From Prochlorococcus sp. AG-409-P01 (GTDB taxonomy: Bacteria > Cyanobacteriota > Cyanobacteriia > PCC-6307 > Cyanobiaceae): a DNA stretch of 54,528 nucleotides. The position numbers were made by a program, and so were the translations under genes. The notes beneath the pieces were generated by a model that saw only the letters and a program-made list of their open reading frames with translations, made no database searches and was not told the origin of the DNA. Where the stretch lies: contig QCKM01000010.1 of NCBI GenBank assembly GCA_003215335.1, forward strand, positions 1-54,528, given 5' to 3'. This document shows positions 1 to 9,176 of this stretch, piece by piece. Numbering within the stretch: the stretch's first letter is position 1; each line of letters begins with the position of its first letter.

Positions 1-3
1 TAC

Positions 4-999
4 TTATTCGAGCTTCATTAGTTGATGATCAAGCAGTGCTATCGCATCTTGGGGGGTTTTTGCACGCATTAAGTCATACCGAAGTTGTGATGCCCCTTGG
101 AAACCTTTACAGGTCCAGTTCAGATGTTTTCTAGCAATGAGAAGACCTTGCTCACCTTTGGCATTAAGTAAAGATTTTAATTGTTCACGAGCAAGGCTGA
201 CGCGTTCTTTAGGCTCTGGAGTTTTGAGAATCGGGCCACCTTTAAGGGCTGAATCGATTTGGCCTACTAACCAAGGAGCACCTAAGCTCCCTCTCCCTAC
301 CATCACTCCGTCTGCAGAAGTAATAGCTAGGCATTTAAGGGCATCATCGGCATCATTGATGTCTCCATTTGCAATCAATGGAATGGTTAGTGATTTTTTT
401 ACTTTTGCGATGTCTTCCCAGCTTGCTTTTCCAGAAAAGGCTTGTTCTCTTGTTCTCCCATGTAAGGTCAATAATTTTGCTCCAGCACTCTCAATCATTT
501 GAGCAAATTTCACTGGTTGGGATGATTTTTCGCACCATCCAAGACGTGTTTTTACTGTGATTGGGATTTGAACAGCTCCTGCAACTGCGGCGACGATTTC
601 CGCCGCAAGGTTGGGATCTCTTAGTAAACCGCTACCCCCTCCTTTCCTGGCGATTTTGCGGACAGGGCATCCCATGTTGATGTCAATTAGAAAAGCACCT
701 GCGTCCTCTGCTTTTCGTGCTGCATCAGCCATGGCTTTCGGACGATGGTCAAAAAGTTGAACGCCAATCGGTCCTTTTTCTTGGGCAATTTCCTCCAGCT
801 TGCATAGCCCATGACCAAGCTCAAGACTGGTGGCGTTAACCATCTCTGTGAAGAGCAAGGCGTCTGGGGCCCACCGTCTGACTAAATCGCGAAAAATCCT
901 GTCACTTACACCTGCTAGTGGAGATTGAAGTACTCGGCATTGGAGTAGCCTTTTCACACCTTTGCCATGAAGGGTTAGGGCTGTTTGAGTTGGTGCCAT
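4..999 (-). CDS. dus: tRNA-dihydrouridine synthase (Dus family)
   Basis: This FMN enzyme reduces uridines in the tRNA D-loop to dihydrouridine in the cytoplasm. The 331-residue TIM-barrel protein shows LQSPLAGVSD near the N terminus, the family signature INMGCPVRKI with the catalytic Cys at about residue 111, TVKTRLGW, LTLHGRTREQ and IANGDI followed by VMVGRGSLGAPW for FMN phosphate binding. Length is normal for DusA/DusB-type proteins; which uridine it modifies cannot be told. The gene ends only three bases from the window edge. It is divergent from the DUF1823 gene, about 50 bp away. The first 15 residues are weakly conserved in style, so a start slightly downstream is possible. Confidence 0.93.
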   Translation of the reverse strand: MAPTQTALTLHGKGVKRLLQCRVLQSPLAGVSDRIFRDLVRRWAPDALLFTEMVNATSLELGHGLCKLEEIAQEKGPIGVQLFDHRPKAMADAARKAEDAGAFLIDINMGCPVRKIARKGGGSGLLRDPNLAAEIVAAVAGAVQIPITVKTRLGWCEKSSQPVKFAQMIESAGAKLLTLHGRTREQAFSGKASWEDIAKVKKSLTIPLIANGDINDADDALKCLAITSADGVMVGRGSLGAPWLVGQIDSALKGGPILKTPEPKERVSLAREQLKSLLNAKGEQGLLIARKHLNWTCKGFQGASQLRYDLMRAKTPQDAIALLDHQLMKLE

Positions 1000-1047
1000 T
1001 TCACTATTTTGATATGCCTTAATTTCAATTAGTTCTTATGAGATTTT

Positions 1048-1524
1048 TTGTCTAAAAGCCGTTTAAAGGGAGCTCAATCTTACTGGCCTCTAAGTAGGAG
1101 ACTATTTAGAGAGATTTTGAATGATCGAATAAGTGATTCTTTCCTTGCAGAGTTGGTTTGGGAAAGGCTTGGTTATTTAAATTTTGGACAGTCTTGGCAA
1201 GCGGGGCCAACTACACCAGAAGAATGGTTAGAGACTTTCCCTCGAGCTCCTGAAGTTATTGCTAACAGGCCAGCTTCTGTGCAGTTGACTCGATCAATCC
1301 CTAAGGAGTACAAGCAGCTTCTGAAGAAAAAAATGGATTTTGCTGGTTATTCAATTGATGAGCTTTATCCAAGGCGAACTAGGCGAGCTACTGCAATAAA
1401 TTGGCTTTTGGCTTGGTTAGAAGTGCAAGGTGCACGCCTTCCTGAAGAAGGTCCTCTTCCTCCTTTGATGGAACCACCTTTAGAACCTAACTCTGGTCAT
1501 CCAGGGGATCCTTTGGTGGAATGA
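1048..1524 (+). CDS. DUF1823 family protein
   Basis: This is a 158-residue protein of the cyanobacterial/plastid DUF1823 family, whose function is unknown. Recognition rests on the LAELVWERLGY stretch, a WxxGPxTPEEW-like segment and the basic YPRRTRRATAINWL region. The C terminus is proline-rich. The start is a TTG because no in-frame ATG or GTG lies nearby; the ATG at 1038 is out of frame. The stop codon overlaps an ATG (ATGA at 1521-1524), the usual arrangement for coupling to a downstream gene, but that next frame is broken. Family assignment is from remembered motifs, so moderately sure. Confidence 0.75.
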   Translation: MSKSRLKGAQSYWPLSRRLFREILNDRISDSFLAELVWERLGYLNFGQSWQAGPTTPEEWLETFPRAPEVIANRPASVQLTRSIPKEYKQLLKKKMDFAGYSIDELYPRRTRRATAINWLLAWLEVQGARLPEEGPLPPLMEPPLEPNSGHPGDPLVE

Positions 1525-1696
1525 AGATCTTTCAACGAAATCTTTTTTAGATGATGTTTTGGAAAGACTTTTTAGCAGAGTCCTTTCAGGACAACCTTTT
1601 TGGGATTGGCCTATTGCTTCAAAAGGAAGGTCTTTTTGGGATTCAGTTTGATGGCAGGTATCTCGAAAGATTGTTTGGCAATCCTTACTTCTGTAG
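1521..1696 (+). pseudogene. Broken small gene between DUF1823 and der
   Basis: An ATG overlaps the DUF1823 stop but its frame closes after nine codons. One base off, from 1526, a frame with good coding character (LERLFSRVLSGQPFWDW, then ASKGRSFWDSV) runs to a TGA at 1649. It resumes as WQVSRKIVWQ up to a TAG at 1694. No ATG, GTG or TTG opens this frame after its upstream stop at 1481. One inserted base near 1524 plus readthrough of the TGA would give one protein of about 57 residues starting at the coupled ATG. The simplest reading is a recently frameshifted small gene; sequencing error is the alternative. Function is unknown. Confidence 0.45.
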
Positions 1697-1723
1697 GGTC
1701 GAGAAAAATGGAGGGTTGATTAG

Positions 1724-3091
1724 GTGGCACGTCCGATAGTTGCAATCATCGGGCGCCCTAACGTAGGTAAGTCCACGCTTGTCAACCGGCTTTGTCTTAG
1801 TCGTGAAGCGATCGTTCATGACCAACCGGGAGTGACACGTGACCGCACCTATCAAGATGGTTTTTGGGGTGATCGTGAGTTCAAAGTTGTTGATACTGGA
1901 GGTTTGGTTTTTGATGATGACAGTGAGTTTTTGCCTGAGATTCGTGAACAGGCCATTTTGGCTTTGGCAGAAGCCTCTGTGGCATTAGTTGTTGTTGACG
2001 GACAACAGGGTATTACTGCTTCTGATGAGGCAATTGCTCAATGGTTGAGGGCTCATCCTTGTAAAACTTTGCTGGCAGTCAATAAGTGTGAGTCGCCTGA
2101 ACAGGGCCTTGCTATGGCTGCAGAATTTTGGCGTCTTGGTTTGGGTGAACCCCATCCCATATCAGCAATTCATGGAGCTGGTACTGGTGATTTGTTGGAC
2201 CAGGTCCTTTCATTGCTCCCTCCAAAGCATTTGGAATCGGAGGTGGATGATCCAATAGAGATGGCAATTGTTGGCAGGCCTAATGTCGGTAAGTCAAGCC
2301 TGTTAAATACAATTTGTGGAGAGCCTAGGGCAATAGTCAGTCCAATTAGAGGCACTACTCGAGACACTATTGATACGCTGATTGAGCGTGAGGGCCGATT
2401 CTGGAAGCTTATTGATACTGCTGGCATTCGAAGACGACGCAGTGTGAATTATGGGCCGGAGTTTTTTGGGATAAATCGAAGTTTTAAGGCAATTCAAAGA
2501 TGTGATGTATGTGTATTAGTAATTGATGCCCTTGACGGAGTAACAGAACAAGATCAACGCTTGGCCGGCAGGATTGAAGAGGATGGAAGAGCTTGTGTGG
2601 TAGTGATCAATAAATGGGATTTGATTGAGAAAGACAGCCATACCTTGTCAAGGATGGAAAAAGAACTACGTAAAAAGCTTTATTTCCTTGATTGGGCAAC
2701 AATGTTATTCACTTCAGCAATTACTGGTCAGAGAGTGGAAAGTATATTTGCATTGGCTTCTTTAGCTGTTGAACAGCATCGTCGACGAGTGACTACTTCA
2801 GTAGTTAATGAGGTATTAACTGAAGCTCTCAGTTGGCGTAGCCCCCCCACAACACGTGGTGGTCGTCAAGGCCGTTTGTATTACGGAACTCAAGTGGCAA
2901 GTAAGCCTCCAAGTTTCACCCTTTTTGTAAATGACCCAAAGTTATTTGGAGAAACTTATCGCCGATATTTGGAAAGACAGTTGAGGGAAGGTCTTGGTTT
3001 TGAAGGCACTCCTTTGAAGTTGTTTTGGCGAGGGAAGAAACAGCGTGATGCCGAACGAGATTTTGCAAGACAAGAGCCCGGTTCTGATTAG
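1724..3091 (+). CDS. der: Ribosome biogenesis GTPase Der (EngA)
   Basis: Der is a double-GTPase needed for maturation of the 50S ribosomal subunit. The 455-residue protein carries two G domains in tandem. The first has GRPNVGKST near residue 9, DTGG and NKCE (a Cys in place of the usual third position of NKxD). The second has GRPNVGKSS near residue 185, TTRDTID, DTAGI and NKWD. A KH-like C-terminal domain follows ([12 protein letters not shown], then FVNDP and [11 protein letters not shown]). The GTG start at 1724 sits behind a GGAGGG purine stretch and gives the canonical [16 protein letters not shown] opening. The EcfT-like gene follows three bases after the stop, so they are probably cotranscribed. 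Confidence 0.97.
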   Translation: MARPIVAIIGRPNVGKSTLVNRLCLSREAIVHDQPGVTRDRTYQDGFWGDREFKVVDTGGLVFDDDSEFLPEIREQAILALAEASVALVVVDGQQGITASDEAIAQWLRAHPCKTLLAVNKCESPEQGLAMAAEFWRLGLGEPHPISAIHGAGTGDLLDQVLSLLPPKHLESEVDDPIEMAIVGRPNVGKSSLLNTICGEPRAIVSPIRGTTRDTIDTLIEREGRFWKLIDTAGIRRRRSVNYGPEFFGINRSFKAIQRCDVCVLVIDALDGVTEQDQRLAGRIEEDGRACVVVINKWDLIEKDSHTLSRMEKELRKKLYFLDWATMLFTSAITGQRVESIFALASLAVEQHRRRVTTSVVNEVLTEALSWRSPPTTRGGRQGRLYYGTQVASKPPSFTLFVNDPKLFGETYRRYLERQLREGLGFEGTPLKLFWRGKKQRDAERDFARQEPGSD

Positions 3092-3094
3092 GTC

Positions 3095-4015
3095 ATGGAT
3101 TGGTTGCGTCAGATTCCGATAGGACAGTATGTTTCGAGTGGCTCAGGGTGGCTTCGTTTCCTTGACCCAAGAGTCAAGCTTCTTTGGGTGTTGATGTTTC
3201 TCCTCACACCTGTGTTGGCTAGCTCCTCTTGGAGGATTGCTCTCGTAGCGGCATTGATATCACTGACGCTAACAAGTGGTTTGCCAGTTCGGATGTGGTG
3301 GCGATCTTTTGTTTTGGTTGTGCTTTTGGCTGCTGTTTTGGGGATCTTGTCGATTCTTTTGCCTACAGGTGATGCATCTGCTGTTCTACCAGTTCGTTCC
3401 CCAGACGAAATATCTGGAGTGAATTTGAACACAAGTTCATGGGAGATGTTTCGGCTGGGCCCACTTCGACTGGGCTTCGTTTCTTTCGGCCCAATCGTTG
3501 TTGTCAGACGTTCTGCCCAGCTGGCTCTTAATACTTCCACGCTGATATTCACGGTTGTACATAGTGTGAACTTGATGTTGCTTACAACCCCGCCAGAAGA
3601 GCTGGTCTGGGCCATGAGCTGGTTCTTATCTCCTTTGTCTTGTTTGGGGTTTCCAGTTGATCGACTTTGTTTTCAGTTGTTGTTGTCTTTGCGTTTTTTA
3701 CCTTTAGTTCAGGAGGAGTTTCAGAACCTTTTGAGAGCAATGGCAAGCAGAGCCGTTGACTTTAGACGGCTTGGATTGAAAGCTTCTATTGGATTAATTC
3801 TTTCGGTTGGGGAACGTCTTTTGGCAAATATTCTTTTGAGGGCTGAGCAGGGAGCAGAAGCATTTTTGGCACGAGGAGGTTTTTTGCTTAACCCAGAACG
3901 GTTTAGGCCAAGGATGCGTATGTATAGCGAGTCACGCTGGCTAAATATTTGCTCGGGAATTCTGCTTGTAGTGGTTTTGACCTTGAGAGGGAAGTACGGT
4001 GCCTTAAGTAGATGA
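3095..4015 (+). CDS. EcfT/CbiQ-type energy-coupling transmembrane protein
   Basis: This 306-residue membrane protein resembles the T component (CbiQ/EcfT) of energy-coupling-factor vitamin and metal uptake transporters. The N terminus has the family-like LRFLDPRVKLLWVLMFLL segment. Several hydrophobic helices follow, and the coupling-region motif appears as ASRAVDFRR then LLANILLRAEQGAEAFLARGG, close to the Ala-Arg-Gly signature. No ATPase (EcfA) or substrate-binding S component lies beside it, so the substrate is unknown and its partners must be encoded elsewhere. It sits between der and pipX with almost no spacing, a likely operon. Confidence 0.82.
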   Translation: MDWLRQIPIGQYVSSGSGWLRFLDPRVKLLWVLMFLLTPVLASSSWRIALVAALISLTLTSGLPVRMWWRSFVLVVLLAAVLGILSILLPTGDASAVLPVRSPDEISGVNLNTSSWEMFRLGPLRLGFVSFGPIVVVRRSAQLALNTSTLIFTVVHSVNLMLLTTPPEELVWAMSWFLSPLSCLGFPVDRLCFQLLLSLRFLPLVQEEFQNLLRAMASRAVDFRRLGLKASIGLILSVGERLLANILLRAEQGAEAFLARGGFLLNPERFRPRMRMYSESRWLNICSGILLVVVLTLRGKYGALSR

Positions 4016-4028
4016 CTTTTCCTTTAAG

Positions 4029-4295
4029 GTGTTTTCCGAGCATTATTTAAATCACCCCACTTTTGGAATGCTCTATCTGGTTGCCCCTGCTGGAGAAGGT
4101 AGAGATGTTTATGCAACTTTATATGCTCAACGAATGTTCTTTCTAGTGACATTGCAGCCTAGAGGTGCTCAGTTTGAAGTTATCCCTTATCAGGATGCTA
4201 GACATCATGCTGAGGTAAATCTCTCCAGGTGTAGGCGAGATGGATCTGATGATCAAGATCGCTGGAAAGAGATTTTTCACCAAACCTTTATTTAG
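4029..4295 (+). CDS. pipX: PipX, NtcA coactivator / PII-interacting protein
   Basis: PipX is the cyanobacterial regulator that binds NtcA as a coactivator when 2-oxoglutarate is high and is sequestered by PII when nitrogen is plentiful. The 88-residue length matches the family. The Tudor-like N-terminal domain is visible as HPTFGMLY, then YATLYAQRMFFLVT and FEVIPYQDARHHAE. A charged C-terminal helix ends in RWKEIFHQTFI. The start is GTG at 4029, just after an AAGG stretch. It is followed ten bases later by the YggS/PipY gene, the conserved pipX-pipY pair of cyanobacteria. Confidence 0.9.
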   Translation: MFSEHYLNHPTFGMLYLVAPAGEGRDVYATLYAQRMFFLVTLQPRGAQFEVIPYQDARHHAEVNLSRCRRDGSDDQDRWKEIFHQTFI

Positions 4296-4304
4296 CTTTT
4301 TGAA

Positions 4305-4946
4305 ATGATGTCCGCTCGCTTGCGGAAATTAAGAGATCGCTTGCCTCAAAAGGTCAACTTGCTTGCAGTGAGCAAGGGACAAACGTCTTCATCGATTCGT
4401 GAGCTCGCAGGCATTGGTCAACTTGATTTTGGCGAGAGTCGTTTGCAAGAAGCTTTGCCAAAGTTGGAAGAGCTTAATGACCTTGAGTTTTTGTGTTGGC
4501 ATTTTATTGGTCACTTGCAGTCCAATAAGGCAAGGCGGATTGTCAAGACTTTTGATGTAATACATTCTGTAGATTCACTTCCTTTGGCGGAAAGGATTTC
4601 GAGAGTCGCCGGGGAGGAGCGTCGCTGCCCTCAGGTGATGATGCAAGTGAAATTTAGAGAGGACCCTTCGAAAGGTGGATTTGAACCCAGTGAGTTGAAG
4701 AAAGTGTGGCCAAATATTCTTGATTTATCAGATATCAAGCCTGTTGGCTTAATGACAATGGCCCCAGCAACCCTCCCTCTTCAAGAGAGGAAAATCGTTT
4801 TTCAGGAGTGTCGTGAATTGGCAGATGCACTAGGACTGTTTCATTGTTCAATGGGGATGAGTGGAGATTGGCAACAGGCCGTAGCGGCTGGTGCGACTTG
4901 GGTTCGAGTTGGTTCTGCCTTATTTGGTAATCGTCGTTATGACTAA
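4305..4946 (+). CDS. pipY: PipY/YggS PLP homeostasis protein
   Basis: A pyridoxal-phosphate-binding protein of the YggS/PROSC family, which buffers PLP and amino/keto acid pools and has no known catalytic activity. The 213 residues form a single alanine-racemase-like barrel. The PLP lysine is in LLAVSKGQ (about K24), followed by DFGESRLQEA, WHFIGHLQSNK, GLMTMAP and the phosphate-binding end CSMGMSGDWQQAV then WVRVGSALFG. It lies ten bases after pipX, and in cyanobacteria the two are functionally linked. Two adjacent ATGs (4305, 4308) could each start it. Confidence 0.93.
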   Translation: MMSARLRKLRDRLPQKVNLLAVSKGQTSSSIRELAGIGQLDFGESRLQEALPKLEELNDLEFLCWHFIGHLQSNKARRIVKTFDVIHSVDSLPLAERISRVAGEERRCPQVMMQVKFREDPSKGGFEPSELKKVWPNILDLSDIKPVGLMTMAPATLPLQERKIVFQECRELADALGLFHCSMGMSGDWQQAVAAGATWVRVGSALFGNRRYD

Positions 4947-5106
4947 AAGTTTCTCTAAACCAAATAAAAACCTGCTGGAACCCTTGCCCCAACCTGTTTA
5001 GAGCGCTATTTAAGGTTAGGTTTAGAAGTTTCCCAAAAAGGAGACAAGCCTAGGGTCCTTAATGACCTGATCCAATTTAACGCCATTCAACGAGAGGATT
5101 CCTACA

Positions 5107-5682
5107 TTGTCTCTTATTTCCCGTCTTCGTTCTGTTGTCGCAGGTGATGATTATCTCGACAGTGATTATGACGAACTCGATTATGAAACTGGAGATGAAT
5201 TTGAGGACGATCAACTTAGGCCACGTTCTATTGGTAGTGAACTAGCGCCTCTTTCTGAGGCGACATCTTTTGATTTTAGCGATGGCTTATCGGGGTCAAA
5301 AGTAATTGGAATGCCTGGGCTATCAAAAGGGGCTTCAGAGGTTAATTTGATGGAACCAAGGAGCTTTGATGAAATGCCTAATGCAATTCAAGCACTTAGA
5401 GAGCGTAAGACTGTTATCCTTAACCTCACAATGATGGAGCCTGATCAGGCTCAGAGAGCAGTTGACTTTGTGGCAGGCGGAACTTTCGCTATTGATGGCC
5501 ACCAGGAAAGGGTTGGAGAGAGTATTTTTCTGTTTGCTCCTAGTTGCGTCACGGTTACAAATTCGGCAAATGATGAGTCGACATCTCCAGCTGTTGTAAC
5601 TAAGGAACATGAGCCAACCCCACAAGCATCTAGTGCAGCGCCTCCGCCTGCTTGGGGAGAATCGACGGCCGTAGCGCTTTAA
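5107..5682 (+). CDS. sepF: Cell division protein SepF
   Basis: SepF helps tether and organise FtsZ at the division ring and is standard in cyanobacteria. The 191-residue protein has a short N-terminal amphipathic segment ([14 protein letters not shown]), an acidic linker, then the SepF fold from about residue 78: [32 protein letters not shown] and a terminal strand with [15 protein letters not shown] proline/alanine-rich tail follows. The start is TTG at 5107, which keeps the membrane-binding helix. proC begins six bases after the stop, reproducing the common sepF-proC neighbourhood. Confidence 0.92.
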   Translation: MSLISRLRSVVAGDDYLDSDYDELDYETGDEFEDDQLRPRSIGSELAPLSEATSFDFSDGLSGSKVIGMPGLSKGASEVNLMEPRSFDEMPNAIQALRERKTVILNLTMMEPDQAQRAVDFVAGGTFAIDGHQERVGESIFLFAPSCVTVTNSANDESTSPAVVTKEHEPTPQASSAAPPPAWGESTAVAL

Positions 5683-5688
5683 CCTCTC

Positions 5689-6513
5689 GTGTCGTTTTCT
5701 TTGGGAGTTATAGGCCTAGGCCAAATGGCTCAGGCTCTTGTGCTCCCTTTGCTTGAGCGAGGAGACTTTTCTCCTGACAAGGTAATTGCAGTAGTAGGAA
5801 CTGAATTAAGCGCTCAAGGCTTGGTGAGTAGAGTTCCGAAAACCTTAAAAGTTTTTTCTTCTAATGACCCTGCTGCAGTTGAGGTTTGGAAGCCTTCTTT
5901 GCAGCTTTTGGCAGTCAAGCCAAATCACTTAGACGTAGTTTCGAACCAGGCGAAAAATCTAGATTTTACTCTTGTTAAAAGACCTGTTTTAGTCTCTCTT
6001 CTTGCGGGTGTATCTCTTAAACGCCTACAGAAATTATTCCCTAACCATACTTGTGTGAGAGCTGTACCAAACACACCTGCGCTGGTTGGGGCTGGTTTGA
6101 CAGGCTTGTCTTGGGCCGGAGATGTAGATAGTCAGCAGCGTGTTTCTATCAAGAAATTTTTTACTGCACTGAGTGAGGTGATTGAGTTACCAGAGTCTCA
6201 ATTGGATGCTTTCTTGGCGCTCGCTTCTTCCGGGCCGGCGTATATAGCTTTGATTGCTGAAGCACTAGCAGATGGAGCAGTCGCGGCAGGCTTGCCAAGA
6301 AAGTTGGCTAATCATATAGCTCATCGAACGATTGCTGGTACTGCCGCTTTGCTGAAAGAAAAGGAACTGCATCCTGGCGAATTAAAAGATATGGTTGCCT
6401 CACCTGGTGGAACAACCATATGTGCATTAAGGCATTTAGAAAGTGCTGGTGTTCGATCTGCTTTTATTGAGGCAGTTGTTGCTGCTGCTGAACGTAGTCG
6501 TGAATTTGCTTAA
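5689..6513 (+). CDS. proC: Pyrroline-5-carboxylate reductase
   Basis: ProC carries out the last step of proline synthesis, reducing pyrroline-5-carboxylate with NAD(P)H. The 274-residue protein has an N-terminal Rossmann motif (LGVIGLGQMAQAL), LLAVKP, LLAGVSL, the VRAVPNTPALVGAG strand and the C-terminal signature covering SGPAYIALIAEALADGAV and MVASPGGTTICAL. GTG at 5689 is the start, six bases behind sepF. Length and motifs are normal, and nothing suggests a variant function. Confidence 0.96.
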   Translation: MSFSLGVIGLGQMAQALVLPLLERGDFSPDKVIAVVGTELSAQGLVSRVPKTLKVFSSNDPAAVEVWKPSLQLLAVKPNHLDVVSNQAKNLDFTLVKRPVLVSLLAGVSLKRLQKLFPNHTCVRAVPNTPALVGAGLTGLSWAGDVDSQQRVSIKKFFTALSEVIELPESQLDAFLALASSGPAYIALIAEALADGAVAAGLPRKLANHIAHRTIAGTAALLKEKELHPGELKDMVASPGGTTICALRHLESAGVRSAFIEAVVAAAERSREFA

Positions 6514-6521
6514 GTTCTGTT

Positions 6522-7703
6522 TTATGCGGCGATCAAAGGCTCTGCACCAAGGAGATTTCCATAAAGGTTTTCAAGAGCATCAATGTTGCGAGTGAGGGTG
6601 TATCTCTCTAAAACTCTTACTCTTGCACGCCTACCAAGCTCATTTGTTAGTACAGGTTGATCTCTAAGGACAGGGAGCAGAGTCCGTAATTGAGTGGTTA
6701 CACCTTGGGTGCTTAGAACTATTCCGGCCCCTTCTTCAAGAACTTCTCCATCGGCTCCCGCATCAGTGGCTACGCATGCGGTACCTGTTGCCATTGCTTC
6801 TAATAAAGAGAGAGAGAGGCCTTCTACAAGGCTTGGGAGAAGAAAGACTTCTGCACATTGCAGCAAGGCAATCTTTGTATTTAAATCTTTCTCATACCCC
6901 CACCAGAGGACATCATTGTTTGGGGGCAAGCCCATTTTGTTTTGAAGTGTTGTGCGAAGTGGACCGTCGCCCACGATGACGAGTAGACATCCTTTTGGTT
7001 TGACTAGCTTCCATGCTTTTAGAAGTGCTTCAACATTTTTTTCAGTAGCAATTCGTCCCATATATAGAAAGATCCTTTTCTTACCTAGACGATCCCTGAC
7101 TTCTCTTCTTTTAGGGCTGTTGCATTGAGGGCTAGCTGGTGTCCAACATTCGGGATCTACACCATTTGGGATCACCGCAAGACGATGTTCTTGGACTCCC
7201 AGCCTTGCAAGCACTTCAGCTTGAACTTCAGAAAAGACAATTACCCTGTCAAAACGGGCCAAAGCAGGTGCATATAACTGATATGTGAGCTGTTGAGTTC
7301 CTGCTGTTAAGTTCCTAATCTCTGCGTCAAAAGGTGGGTGGAAGGTCGCGACGAGTGGAACACCAATTTGCTGGCAAAGTTCAGGTAGCCGAAAGTCAAG
7401 TGGCGAGAGTGTAAGGCTTGCGTGTACAAGATCTGGTTTAAGGCGTGTTAACGATTCACGAAGTTCACGCTGGGCCCCTGGGGATGGAATTGTGTAAACC
7501 TGAGATTTAATCAGATAGGGCAAACTCACTTCAGGGTCATTCGCTAGTAATGAAGTTTCACTGCCTCCAGGGTTTCCAGGGTTATCGAAGTGGATAAAGC
7601 TAGTTATATGTCCACGCTGTCTCAAGGCCTCAGTTGTGCTTAGGCCATAAGTGACATTGCCGCAGAACGGTGATTTTTTGCCTAGCCAGGCAATGTGTGC
7701 CAC
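6522..7703 (-). CDS. GT4-family glycosyltransferase
   Basis: A 393-residue retaining glycosyltransferase of the GT-B fold (family 4). The N-terminal acceptor domain begins HIAWLGKKSPFCGNVTYGL and contains LVATFHPPFDAEIRNL. The C-terminal nucleotide-sugar domain has IPNGVDPECW, FLYMGRIATEKNVEALLKAW, LVIVGDGPLR and the donor-binding EGLSLSLLEAMATG with the catalytic-site Glu pair. The acceptor is not predictable; a lipid or polysaccharide glycosylation role is likely. It lies 30 bases downstream of the MFS gene on the same strand and converges on proC. Confidence 0.88.
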   Translation of the reverse strand: MAHIAWLGKKSPFCGNVTYGLSTTEALRQRGHITSFIHFDNPGNPGGSETSLLANDPEVSLPYLIKSQVYTIPSPGAQRELRESLTRLKPDLVHASLTLSPLDFRLPELCQQIGVPLVATFHPPFDAEIRNLTAGTQQLTYQLYAPALARFDRVIVFSEVQAEVLARLGVQEHRLAVIPNGVDPECWTPASPQCNSPKRREVRDRLGKKRIFLYMGRIATEKNVEALLKAWKLVKPKGCLLVIVGDGPLRTTLQNKMGLPPNNDVLWWGYEKDLNTKIALLQCAEVFLLPSLVEGLSLSLLEAMATGTACVATDAGADGEVLEEGAGIVLSTQGVTTQLRTLLPVLRDQPVLTNELGRRARVRVLERYTLTRNIDALENLYGNLLGAEPLIAA

Positions 7704-7733
7704 CTGTTCTTGTCCTTCTGCATGAGATGAAAC

Positions 7734-9116
7734 CTAGCAGTTACTCCAAGGTTTCTCGCATATTGCTGCTATTAAGGCAACCGTTGCTATTAACCAGAGA
7801 ACTGGAATAAGCCCCCATTGGCTTACTAGTGCACCTGCAATTACTAATGGAAGGCTTAGGGAAAGATTGATCAGATTATTTTGCAATCCAAACACTTTCC
7901 CTCGTTGTTCTTCTGGTGTGTCTTCTTGAAGGGTTGTTTGTGCTGGTATTGCAACTAAGGATGCCCCAATTCCCAGGACTCCGCATAACAACAATGTAAG
8001 AATTAGCTCCCCAGTGACTTGGCCTAGTAGGACCAAGCTCCAAGTGATTAGTCCAAGACCAAAAGCGGCCAGTCTGTTGCGTCTTAACTTGTGTCCAGTC
8101 TGGGCGAGTACAACAGCCCCACACACCATGCCTAGGCCAGTCATGGCTAAGAGTGTTCCAAATCTTGTTGGGCCTAAAGTAGTTATTGAGGAGGCGAGGC
8201 TTATTGCTAATACATATAAAGCTGCAAGAAGGCTATAAAGCAGAACAAGATTGAGCATTGCATTTCTAACTGTTGGTCTTGCTTTTATGACCTTCAGCCC
8301 TTCTCCAATTTCCTTCCACACTGTGTTAGCTGAGCGAGTACGCGGCTGTTCTTTAAGACGAATCATGCCAATGCTAATTGCAGCCATTCCATAGCAAAAT
8401 GGAAGTAGAAAGAACTCTCCGCCTGTTATTCCAACTTGCAAGAAGGTTTGTTTAAGTAACCGAAGGATTGGATCCCCTAAGGCAAATCCCACAATTGTTG
8501 CTCCCATGCTGGTTGCCTGATAAAGAGAATTAGCTGCCAAAAGATGGTCTTTGGGAACTAGCAAAGGGATTGCGGCTTGTTCTGCTGGAGCAAAGAATTG
8601 AGTGAGTACTGATTCCAGAAGAGTCATTAGAAGGAGCGCCCAATAGCCCCAACTAAGACCCATGAAATTTGGTCCTGGAAAAAGACAGAGAGGTGTCAAA
8701 AGTACTAATAGTGCTCTGAGTGCGTTAGAGGCAACCATTACGCGGCGTTTAGGCCAGCGATCAGCCCATACTCCTGCCAATGTTCCCAACAACATTGCTG
8801 GAATGGTGTTGGCGACATAGATACCCGTTGCCAGAAGGGTGATCATCTGAGCCTGTGTTTTTAAATCAATTTGTATGGCAGCGGCTATTTCTGTTAAAGC
8901 GAAGTTGTCCTGAGGTGCACTAATTACCCAATATTGGGCAATCAGATAAACCATTAGAACGATGTAGAACTTGTCAGCTAATTGGGAGAAGATTTGGCCA
9001 ACCCAAAGTCTTCGAAATCCTTCCAGTTCAATAACTGCAAGTAATCCACGATTGCTTTTTGTTTCGGCACCTTTTTGCAAAGCAGTTTCAGGGTTGTTCA
9101 GAATTAGACCTGCCAA
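7734..9116 (-). CDS. Major facilitator superfamily transporter
   Basis: A 460-residue inner-membrane protein with about 12 hydrophobic segments, in the MFS_3/enterobactin-exporter-like group. The typical intracellular loop after TM2 is visible as TLAGVWADRWPKRRV, and the second half begins after the basic KEQPRTRSANTVWKEIGEG segment. The C-terminal half has GLITWSLVLLGQ and the PAQTTLQEDTPEEQRGKVFG signature. Such proteins are usually drug or metabolite effluxers; the substrate is unknown. The gene is upstream of the GT4 gene and downstream of recO on the same strand. Confidence 0.85.
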   Translation of the reverse strand: MAGLILNNPETALQKGAETKSNRGLLAVIELEGFRRLWVGQIFSQLADKFYIVLMVYLIAQYWVISAPQDNFALTEIAAAIQIDLKTQAQMITLLATGIYVANTIPAMLLGTLAGVWADRWPKRRVMVASNALRALLVLLTPLCLFPGPNFMGLSWGYWALLLMTLLESVLTQFFAPAEQAAIPLLVPKDHLLAANSLYQATSMGATIVGFALGDPILRLLKQTFLQVGITGGEFFLLPFCYGMAAISIGMIRLKEQPRTRSANTVWKEIGEGLKVIKARPTVRNAMLNLVLLYSLLAALYVLAISLASSITTLGPTRFGTLLAMTGLGMVCGAVVLAQTGHKLRRNRLAAFGLGLITWSLVLLGQVTGELILTLLLCGVLGIGASLVAIPAQTTLQEDTPEEQRGKVFGLQNNLINLSLSLPLVIAGALVSQWGLIPVLWLIATVALIAAICEKPWSNC

Positions 9117-9176
9117 GATGCTTTCCGTCTTGGCCTAAAGGTCTTAACTTTTTCATGATGCCCCATCGTTCATAAT

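Noticed and set aside
1551-1739. 62-codon rightward frame between DUF1823 and der
   Set aside because: It overlaps der's start and lacks protein-like patterning; the neighbouring frame has the better coding signal and is described as a broken gene.
3190-3220. CTCCTCACACC, resembling the core of the Yfr1 small RNA
   Set aside because: It lies inside the EcfT-like coding region and lacks the flanking Yfr1 hairpins.
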